From: Photorhabdus thracensis
GTDB taxonomy: Bacteria > Pseudomonadota > Gammaproteobacteria > Enterobacterales > Enterobacteriaceae
DNA length: 64,000 nucleotides
Assembly: GCF_001010285.1 (NCBI RefSeq)
Contig: NZ_CP011104.1
Coordinates: 4,216,001 to 4,280,000, forward strand
Direction: 5' to 3'
Shown: piece after piece, positions 57,473-64,000 of the stretch
Position numbering within the stretch: position 1 is the first letter of the stretch
Layout: each line of letters begins with the position of its first letter
Program-made: the position numbers and the translations under genes
Notes under the pieces: model-generated
The model's database searches: none
The model's input: the letters and a program-made list of their open reading frames with translations, nothing else
Told to the model about the DNA's origin: nothing

Positions 57473-59056
57473 ATGCGCTTAGAAGTTATTTGCCATGATC
57501 GAATCGGGTTGACCCGGGAATTGCTTGATCTACTGGTATTACAGGATATTGATTTGAAAGGGGTGGAAATATCCCAAACTGGCCGGATTTATCTTAATTT
57601 TTCACCGGTTGATTTCAATATATTCCGTAGATTAATGGCAGAAATTCGCCGTATTAATGGTGTTATTGATGTTCGTACGGTCTCTTTTCTACCTTCGGAA
57701 AGAGAACACAAAGCGATGTGCGCACTGTTGGAATCTTTGCCTGAGCCTGTTTTTTCAGTTGATCTAAAAGGAAATATTGAGCTTGCTAACTCTGCTGTGT
57801 TCAAGCTGTTTGGCGTTAGTGAGGAAGAAATCTATCAAAAACCTATCGGGCAGTTTATCAGCGGTTATAACTTTACGCGCTGGTTTGAAAATAAAAATAG
57901 CCAGCAACGAGTAGAAAGGATAACGCTCAAGGGTTTGGATTATCTGATGGATATTATGCCAATTCAACTGACTGACGAAAAGCAGCAAATACAGTGTGTC
58001 GGCACTGTGATTATGCTCAAATCCGCTGCCCGGATAGGTCATCAGCTGAAAAAACTGACTGTCAATGATGGTGGTGAGTTTAGGAGAATTATCTTTGTTA
58101 GCCCAAAAATGGCTCAGATTATTGAGCAGGCCCGCAAAATGGCGATGTTGGATGCGCCACTGCTGCTGATTGGTGAGACAGGAACCGGTAAAGATATTTT
58201 GGCGAAAGCTTGTCATTTGCACAGTTTGCGCGGGAAACAACCCTTTCTGGGGTTAAACTGTGCATCTATGCCGGATGATGTCGTAGAAAGCGAACTGTTT
58301 GGCTATGCTGCCGGTGCTTATCCTAATGCCATTGAAGGGAAAAAAGGTTTCTTCGAGCAGGCCAATGGCGGCACTGTTTTGCTGGATGAGATTGGCGAAA
58401 TGTCGCCACAGATGCAGATTAAGTTGCTGCGTTTTCTTAATGATGGCACTTTCCGCAGAGTAGGGGAAGAAAACGAAGTCAAAGTGAATGTCAGAGTCAT
58501 CTGTGCTACACAGAAAAACCTGGTTGAATTAGTACAGCGGGGAGAATTCCGCGAAGATCTCTATTATCGCCTTAATGTACTGACTATTATGCTTCCGCCA
58601 CTGCGTGATCGTAAAGCGGATATTATGCCGCTGGTGGAATACTTTATTGAGCGCTTTTCTGAAGAACAAGGGGTACCGAAACCTAAACTATCCCCTGAAC
58701 TTCCTCACTTTCTGGCTAGTTACAGTTGGCCCGGTAACGTAAGGCAGTTACAGAACGCCATCTATCGGGCATTGACTCAGCTTGAAAATATGGAGCTGGC
58801 TCCGCGGGATATACAACTGCCGGAATTTGAAACAGAGATCTCTTTTAGTGAAGATGTGTTCAATGGTTCTTTGGATGAAATCAGTAAACGCTTTGAACGC
58901 TCGGTGTTGACGCGTCTTTACCGGCACTACCCAAGTACTCGTAAACTGGCTAAACGTCTTGGGGTATCGCATACTGCGATTGCCAATAAATTGAGAGAAT
59001 ATGGCCTGAGCAGCAGGAAGCATTCTGCCGGGCATGAATTGGATAATGATGAGTGA
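57473..59056 (+). CDS. tyrR: TyrR, aromatic amino-acid regulator
   Basis: A 527-residue regulator with an N-terminal ACT domain (MRLEVICHDRIGLTRELL), a PAS domain (about 75-190), an AAA+ domain with GETGTGKDIL, and a C-terminal helix-turn-helix. In place of GAFTGA there is GAYPNAIEGKKG, as in E. coli TyrR, so it works with sigma-70. It represses or activates aromatic transport and synthesis genes. Confidence 0.96.
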   Translation: MRLEVICHDRIGLTRELLDLLVLQDIDLKGVEISQTGRIYLNFSPVDFNIFRRLMAEIRRINGVIDVRTVSFLPSEREHKAMCALLESLPEPVFSVDLKGNIELANSAVFKLFGVSEEEIYQKPIGQFISGYNFTRWFENKNSQQRVERITLKGLDYLMDIMPIQLTDEKQQIQCVGTVIMLKSAARIGHQLKKLTVNDGGEFRRIIFVSPKMAQIIEQARKMAMLDAPLLLIGETGTGKDILAKACHLHSLRGKQPFLGLNCASMPDDVVESELFGYAAGAYPNAIEGKKGFFEQANGGTVLLDEIGEMSPQMQIKLLRFLNDGTFRRVGEENEVKVNVRVICATQKNLVELVQRGEFREDLYYRLNVLTIMLPPLRDRKADIMPLVEYFIERFSEEQGVPKPKLSPELPHFLASYSWPGNVRQLQNAIYRALTQLENMELAPRDIQLPEFETEISFSEDVFNGSLDEISKRFERSVLTRLYRHYPSTRKLAKRLGVSHTAIANKLREYGLSSRKHSAGHELDNDE

Positions 59057-59060
59057 AATA

Positions 59061-59081
59061 ATGCCCACTTTAAGTGGGCAT
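59061..59081 (+). terminator. Terminator after tyrR
   Basis: ATGCCCAC and GTGGGCAT form an 8-bp stem over TTTAA, then TATAT. It follows the tyrR stop by five bases and is followed by an 82-bp inverted repeat. Confidence 0.65.
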
Positions 59082-59083
59082 TA

Positions 59084-59165
59084 TATACCCTTCATCTTTC
59101 AAGTTGCTGCTTTGTTGGCTGCGTTCACTTGCCGCCGCGCTGCAACTTGAAATCTATTGGGTATA
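59084..59165. repeat. 82-bp MITE-like inverted repeat, copy 2
   Basis: Same family as the element at 42259, in the opposite orientation and with one base different. It fills the space between tyrR and tpx, two convergent genes, and could act as a transcription terminator in both directions. Confidence 0.85.
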
Positions 59166-59177
59166 AAATCAATGGAT

Positions 59178-59681
59178 TTATTTCAGTGCCGCCAGTGCGT
59201 TGTCATAATCTGGCTCATTAGTGATTTCATCAACTAATTGGCTGTAAATCACGTTATCGTTTTCATCAAGCACAACGACTGCCCGGGCTGTGAGACCACG
59301 CAGAGGGCTGTTGCTGATAGCAACGCCATAATCTTCAGTGAAAGTACCGCCACGCAGAGTAGAAAGAGTGACCACATTTGATAACCCTTCCGCGCCGCAG
59401 AAACGTGACTGCGCAAAAGGCAGATCGGCGGAAATGCACAGTACAACGGTATTTTCCAGGTCATTCGCTGCCTGATTAAATTTACGGACCGATGCTGCAC
59501 AAACACCGGTATCAATGCTTGGGAAAATATTCAGCACCTTACGTTTTCCGGCATAGTGGCTGAGAGAGACATCGGAGAGATCTTTGGCTGTCAGAGTAAA
59601 ATCTTTCGCTTTTTCCCCTGATTTTGGGAAATGGCCGCTTACGGAAATATCATTGCCTTGAAATTTTACTGTTTGTGTCAT
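59178..59681 (-). CDS. tpx: Thiol peroxidase Tpx
   Basis: A 167-residue atypical 2-Cys peroxiredoxin. The peroxidatic Cys is in [14 protein letters not shown] and the resolving Cys in [11 protein letters not shown] chose ATG 59681 ([10 protein letters not shown]) because AGGAAG lies before it and length matches E. coli (168). It reduces organic hydroperoxides with thioredoxin. It is convergent with tyrR, as in E. coli. Confidence 0.96.
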   Translation of the reverse strand: MTQTVKFQGNDISVSGHFPKSGEKAKDFTLTAKDLSDVSLSHYAGKRKVLNIFPSIDTGVCAASVRKFNQAANDLENTVVLCISADLPFAQSRFCGAEGLSNVVTLSTLRGGTFTEDYGVAISNSPLRGLTARAVVVLDENDNVIYSQLVDEITNEPDYDNALAALK

Positions 59682-59851
59682 AGTTTTCTTCCTCTGATAA
59701 ATGAACCACAGCCTCCCAGTGTAGAAGAATAGTCGGCTCTTGCCCATCAAAATAGCACCTGTGAAGTAAAATTGTCTGATTGTGCTACTTTGACAATGGC
59801 TTATAATTCGATTCTGGAATAATTATTTTACATACAGGGCAGATTACCTTA

Positions 59852-61474
59852 ATGCGCTATTTCAGCTTGACTTCATGTGCGCTACTTATCAGTAGCTCTT
59901 TTCTCATTGCTTCTGCCTTTGCTGCGGAAGTGCCGCCCGGTACTCAGCTTAATGACAGACAAGAATTGGTACGTCATCTAAAAGACGAACCGGCATCCTT
60001 AGACCCGATTAATGCGGTGGGTTTGACGGAGGCTCAGGTTCAGCGTGATCTGTTTGAAGGGCTGGTAAATCAGGATGCGTACGGCAATGCAATCCCCGGC
60101 GTCGCGACAGCATGGAAAACGGCTGACAACAAAACCTGGTTTTTTACGTTGCGTTCTGATGCCCGTTGGTCAAATGGGGAGCCGGTTACTGCGGCGGATT
60201 TTGTGTATAGTTGGCAGCGATTAGTCACCCCGGTTAATACCTCTCCTTTTGCCTGGTTTGCCGCCCTGGCAGGTATTGAGAATGCGCAAGAAATTATTGA
60301 CGGAAAATTGCCTGCTGTAAAACTGGGTGTTAAGGCTATTGATACGCACATATTACAGGTGACGCTAAACCGGCCTGTGCCTTATTTCCCCAATCTGACC
60401 GCGAATTTCAGTCTCTATCCGGTCAATAAGAAAACGGTAGAAAAATATGGGAAAGAGTGGATAAAGGTTGGTAATTTGGTGGGGAACGGTGCTTTCAAAT
60501 TACACGATCGGGTTGTGAATGAGAAAATCGTTCTGACGCCAAATCCTTATTACTGGGATCATAAAAAAACGGTTCTGACCAAAGTCACATTCGTACTCAT
60601 TAATCAGGAATCACACGCGACTAAACGCTATCTGGCTGGTGATCTGGATATTACCGAATCCTTCCCGAAAAATATGTACAAAAAGTTGCGCCATGAATTA
60701 CCTGGGCAGGTTTATACGCCGGATCAATTGGGTACCTATTATTACGCCTTTAACACCCAACGAGCCCCAACCAATGATGCCAGAGTGCGTAAAGCGCTTT
60801 CTATGGCAATTGACCGTAAAATTATTGCGGAAAAAGTATTGGGAACAGGAGAGAAACCCGCCTGGCATTTCACGCCGGATGTGACTGCGGGTTTCCATCC
60901 TGTGATCAGTGACATGGAACAACACACACAAGCAGAACTGGACCAACAGGCCAAGACGCTGCTACAGGCGGCGGGTTATGGCTTGAACAACCCACTGAAA
61001 CTTTCTCTGCTCTATAATAGTTCCGAAAACCATCAGAAAATTGCTATTGCTGTTGCCTCTATGTGGAAGAAAAAACTGGGCGTACAGGTGAATCTGGTGA
61101 ATCAGGAATGGAAAACGTATATTGATAACCGCAACACCGGTAATTTTGATGTTATTCGTGCATCTTGGGTGGGGGATTATAACGAACCATCCACGTTTCT
61201 GAGCCTGTTGACTTCAACGCATAGTGGCAATATTGCCAAATTCCATCAGGCTAATTATGACAAACTACTCCAATCTGCCAGTTTGCAAACGGATGATGCC
61301 CGGAGAAACGATGACTATAACAGAGCGGAACAGATGATTGCTGAACAGGCGCCTATTGCACCGATTTATCAGTATACAAACGGCCGGTTGATAAAACCTT
61401 GGTTAAAAGGATACCCGATCACCAATCCTGAAGATGTGGCCTATAGTCATACTATGTACATTATCAAGCACTAA
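59852..61474 (+). CDS. mppA: MppA/OppA-type peptide-binding protein
   Basis: A 540-residue periplasmic SBP_bac_5 protein with a signal peptide (residues 1-24, ending AFA) and the binding-site region PASLDPINAVGLTEAQ. MppA binds cell-wall murein tripeptide and uses OppBCDF; E. coli MppA lies near tpx and zntB too. OppA is a very close paralogue, and the position is the main ground for calling MppA. It is followed by zntB 15 bases on. Confidence 0.85.
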   Translation: MRYFSLTSCALLISSSFLIASAFAAEVPPGTQLNDRQELVRHLKDEPASLDPINAVGLTEAQVQRDLFEGLVNQDAYGNAIPGVATAWKTADNKTWFFTLRSDARWSNGEPVTAADFVYSWQRLVTPVNTSPFAWFAALAGIENAQEIIDGKLPAVKLGVKAIDTHILQVTLNRPVPYFPNLTANFSLYPVNKKTVEKYGKEWIKVGNLVGNGAFKLHDRVVNEKIVLTPNPYYWDHKKTVLTKVTFVLINQESHATKRYLAGDLDITESFPKNMYKKLRHELPGQVYTPDQLGTYYYAFNTQRAPTNDARVRKALSMAIDRKIIAEKVLGTGEKPAWHFTPDVTAGFHPVISDMEQHTQAELDQQAKTLLQAAGYGLNNPLKLSLLYNSSENHQKIAIAVASMWKKKLGVQVNLVNQEWKTYIDNRNTGNFDVIRASWVGDYNEPSTFLSLLTSTHSGNIAKFHQANYDKLLQSASLQTDDARRNDDYNRAEQMIAEQAPIAPIYQYTNGRLIKPWLKGYPITNPEDVAYSHTMYIIKH

Positions 61475-61489
61475 AGTAAGGAGCTGGAT

Positions 61490-62473
61490 GTGGAAACAAT
61501 TTATGGTTCATCATTTAAAGATGCCGATGCAGTCTATACCTGTCAGTTTGATGGTCGAGGCGGTATGACAGCGATAGATATGAATGCATCAGCCACACCA
61601 GCTCAACCTTTCTGGCAACATCTGGATTACCGTAATCCCAAGAGTTATCGCTGGATAATGGAGACGGATTTATTACCGGAATCAGTGAAAGTGGGGTTGG
61701 CTGGGGAAAGTTTGAGGCCGAAAATAATCCGTACCGGCGATGGTACGATGATCACATTGCGAACAATTAATAGCAATGAAAGTGAACGCCCCGATCAGCT
61801 GGTGGTGTTCCGTATTTATATTAATTCTAAAATTGTTATTTCCAGCCGCCATCGTAAAGTTCATTCACTTGAACAAGTATTAAGTGATTTGCAAAATGGC
61901 ATTGGCGCGCAAACTACCGGGCACTGGCTGGTCGACATGGTTGATGCAATCACTGATGAAGTCGGTAATTTTATTGAAGATCTTCATGACAATCTTATTG
62001 AGCTTGAGAATATGATTCTGGAGCAGCGAATACCGGGGCGGGGTGGGTTGGCCTTGCTGCGTAAGCAATTGATTGTTTTGCGTCGTTATATGGCGCCTCA
62101 GAGAGATGTATTTGCCCGTCTTGCCAGTGAAAGATTACCTTGGATGAGTGATGAAGATCGCCGTCGGATGCAGGAGATTTCCGAGCGTCTGGGAAGGGAA
62201 TTGGATGATTTGGATGGTTGCATTGCCCGTACCGCCATTATTTCAGATGAAATTACATCAATGATGGCGGATGCGATGAATCGTCGCACTTATGTTATGT
62301 CATTATTTGCGATGGTTTTTTTGCCAACAACATTCCTGACCGGATTATTTGGTGTCAACCTTGGTGGTATCCCAGGCAATGAATATTATTTGGGCTTTAG
62401 TATTTTTTGCTTGTTATTATTGGGATTGATTATATTTGTTGCGTGGTGGTTAAAGCGCAGTAGATGGTTATGA
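61490..62473 (+). CDS. zntB: ZntB, zinc transporter (CorA family)
   Basis: A 327-residue CorA-superfamily membrane protein with the C-terminal two helices and the pore motif GVNLGGIPGNE, in which GVN replaces the usual GMN or GxN. It starts with GTG 61490, with AAGGAG upstream. ZntB moves zinc. FnrS follows. Confidence 0.94.
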   Translation: METIYGSSFKDADAVYTCQFDGRGGMTAIDMNASATPAQPFWQHLDYRNPKSYRWIMETDLLPESVKVGLAGESLRPKIIRTGDGTMITLRTINSNESERPDQLVVFRIYINSKIVISSRHRKVHSLEQVLSDLQNGIGAQTTGHWLVDMVDAITDEVGNFIEDLHDNLIELENMILEQRIPGRGGLALLRKQLIVLRRYMAPQRDVFARLASERLPWMSDEDRRRMQEISERLGRELDDLDGCIARTAIISDEITSMMADAMNRRTYVMSLFAMVFLPTTFLTGLFGVNLGGIPGNEYYLGFSIFCLLLLGLIIFVAWWLKRSRWL

Positions 62474-62541
62474 AAATTAAATAATTGCTCAGAGAAATAA
62501 AACGCAACTACCGGGAAATATTGCTAAAACTGACCCTTAAT

Positions 62542-62555
62542 TTGAGATAGATCAA
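62542..62555 (+). promoter_or_regulatory. FNR-box-like site of fnrS
   Basis: TTGAGATAGATCAA matches the FNR consensus TTGATNNNNATCAA at all but one specified base. Its centre is about 42 bases before the predicted start at 62591, the class II position. TATAAC (62581-62586) may be the -10 element. Confidence 0.8.
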
Positions 62556-62590
62556 TACTCACCCGGCATCATTGGGGCATTATAACTCTC

Positions 62591-62716
62591 GCAGGTGAAA
62601 ACAACGTTAAGTGATGAACGTTGTTCTCCGTAATTGTAATTTTTCTCACATGAGTCTTTATACAGAATAATTGCCCATTCTTGTGCCGATATTACTTTTT
62701 AATATCGGCATTTTTT
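62591..62716 (+). ncRNA. fnrS: FnrS small RNA
   Basis: The 5' part GCAGGTGAAAACAACGTTAA and the stem-loop that follows align with E. coli FnrS (GCAGGTGAA.. CAACGT..AAG.GATG..CGTTG..CTCC). The 3' end is a hairpin GCCGATATTA/TAATATCGGC and T6. FnrS is made without oxygen, under FNR, and pairs with mRNAs for aerobic functions such as sodB and folE. In E. coli it also lies beside zntB. Its position upstream of ttcA is on the opposite strand. Confidence 0.92.
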
Positions 62717-62817
62717 CATTGTTGTTGTAAGCAGAATAGGGAAATTTTAAATAAAAAAGCAGTGAAAAATAAAATTACCGCTCTGAAATATATCTGGAGC
62801 GGTATAATTAAGGATAA

Positions 62818-63732
62818 CTATTTTACTTCGACAATATCCAGCCGTTCTGATTGATAATCGGGTTGATCTTCTATATCAACGGCGGGTTGTACAGGTAATT
62901 CTTCGCGGTCAAAAGCGAGATCACCACCATCAATAACGTCACTTCCATGAGTGATATTTTTAAAATCGAACAGATTAAAATCACTGAGATGGGATGGAAC
63001 GACATTTTGTACCGCACGGAACATTGTTTCAATCCTTCCCGGATAGCGTTTATCCCATTCCCGTAACATATCTTTGATAACCTGGCGCTGCAAATTTGGC
63101 TGCGAGCCACAGAGATTACAAGGAATGATAGGAAACGCTTTGGCGGCAGCATAGCGTTCAATATCTTTCTCACGGCAATAGGCGAGGGGACGAATTACAA
63201 TATGCTTACCATCATCACTCATTAACTTCGGTGGCATCCCTTTTAGCTTGCCGCCGTAAAACATATTGAGAAACAGGGTTTGCAAAATATCATCGCGATG
63301 ATGCCCTAATGCAATCTTAGTTGCGCCCAACTCAGTCGCAGTACGATATAAAATGCCCCGACGCAGACGGGAACAAAGAGAACACGTTGTTTTACCTTCG
63401 GGTATTTTTTCTTTCACAATGCCGTAAGTGTTTTCTTCAACAATTTTATATTCGACACCCAGTTCATCCAGATAAGCGGGAAGGATATGCTCAGGAAAAC
63501 CTGGCTGTTTCTGATCCAGATTAACTGCAACAAGTGAGAAATTAACCGGAGCGCTTTTTTGCAGATTTTGCAGGATAGACAACAGGGTATAGCTGTCTTT
63601 ACCACCGGAAAGGCAGACCATAATACGGTCTCCTTCCTCAATCATATTGAAATCAGCGATGGCCTGACCGACATCACGGCGTAAACGTTTCTGTAATTTG
63701 TTTTGGTTATATTGTGCTTTCTGATCCACCAC
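62818..63732 (-). CDS. ttcA: TtcA, tRNA 2-thiocytidine synthase
   Basis: A 304-residue PP-loop enzyme that thiolates C32 of tRNAs using a [4Fe-4S] cluster. The PP-loop is [12 protein letters not shown]. The CxxC motifs are [12 protein letters not shown] and [12 protein letters not shown], which bind the cluster. E. coli TtcA is 311 residues and sits near fnrS/zntB. Confidence 0.96.
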   Translation of the reverse strand: MVDQKAQYNQNKLQKRLRRDVGQAIADFNMIEEGDRIMVCLSGGKDSYTLLSILQNLQKSAPVNFSLVAVNLDQKQPGFPEHILPAYLDELGVEYKIVEENTYGIVKEKIPEGKTTCSLCSRLRRGILYRTATELGATKIALGHHRDDILQTLFLNMFYGGKLKGMPPKLMSDDGKHIVIRPLAYCREKDIERYAAAKAFPIIPCNLCGSQPNLQRQVIKDMLREWDKRYPGRIETMFRAVQNVVPSHLSDFNLFDFKNITHGSDVIDGGDLAFDREELPVQPAVDIEDQPDYQSERLDIVEVK

Positions 63733-64000
63733 GGACGCTCTGTAAATAATGTTTAAATGGAATTTAGGGGGGAGAGTATACCATTTTTATCACTTGGCAC
63801 CTTAAAGAGTTTGTGATGGATTCCGCTCGTTTTTACCCGTTAATACTGATGAATTGACAGCTTTTTCTGTTATAGAAGATAAGGATTGCGCTTTTAGATT
63901 GATTGTAGGTGTTCTGTATTTACATTTATATAATATATTTGACTGTTTTTTACAATTTTATCATTGAAATGCCAAAAAAGTAGTTCAGAACGAAAGATTA

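Noticed and set aside
1..64000. CRISPR array or cas genes
   Set aside because: The only regular repeats are the 630-bp hok units and the 82-bp elements. No short repeat-spacer pattern or cas gene is present.
1..64000. Prophage or integrase-based island
   Set aside because: No integrase, capsid or tail gene is seen. The tRNA-Val pair is complete, without a nearby attachment-site duplication that I can see.

Overview
The window is most likely chromosome from an insect-associated Enterobacterales bacterium of the Photorhabdus/Xenorhabdus group. The housekeeping proteins read like close relatives of Escherichia coli and Yersinia proteins, and gene order follows the E. coli ydiJ to ttcA segment. 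The SlyA/RovA-type regulator starts with TTG behind a long AT-rich leader, as in Yersinia rovA. The genus is inferred from general resemblance and has not been checked by a search.

Layout. (1) 1-2279: 3' part of ydiJ, then menI. (2) 2280-14370: a 12-kb accessory island between menI and sufA. It holds six tandem Hok/Mok/Sok type I toxin-antitoxin cassettes, one split by an IS630 element. Then come an IS1182-type element whose transposase spans a possible -1 slippery site, an IS110/IS1111 transposase, a Phd/YefM antitoxin gene broken by a frameshift and by an ISAs1 element, and an orphan GH39-like glycoside hydrolase. (3) 14371-21660: the sufABCDSE iron-sulfur operon behind a Fur-box-like site, an L,D-transpeptidase (ldtE) and lpp. 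(4) 22102-25502: a dienoyl-CoA-isomerase-like crotonase, a 1.1-kb stretch of decayed sequence, and pykF. (5) 25919-28528: two identical tRNA-Val(GAC) genes, mdtK and ribE. (6) 28752-29930: a possible peptide natural-product module, a 37-codon gene plus a protein resembling M29 aminopeptidases, inserted between ribE and cfa. (7) 29983-43965: cfa, punC/punR, purR, ynhF, grxD, rnt, gloA, ydhL, slyA/rovA, slyB, anmK, pdxH, tyrS, pdxY and gstA. (8) 44519-45277: an AT-rich orphan gene. (9) 45693-51970: fabI and sapABCDF. (10) 52106-54689: a RyhB small RNA and the psp stress genes. (11) 54758-63732: ycjX, ycjF, tyrR, tpx, mppA, zntB, an FnrS small RNA and ttcA.

Functional links. Iron and oxygen recur as themes. 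SufABCDSE builds Fe-S clusters under iron or oxidative stress, RyhB (two Fur-box-like sites) shuts down iron-using genes, FnrS (FNR-box-like site) represses aerobic functions, and Grx4 handles Fe-S clusters. PspF faces pspABC across a sigma-54 promoter. Vitamin B6 genes pdxH and pdxY flank tyrS.

Most novel-looking points: the hok array, in which the Sok hairpins fall into two classes with compensating base changes; the ribE-cfa peptide module; the A7 slippery site in the IS1182 transposase; and an 82-bp inverted-repeat element present twice with one mismatch, with a possible divergent third member inside the hok array.
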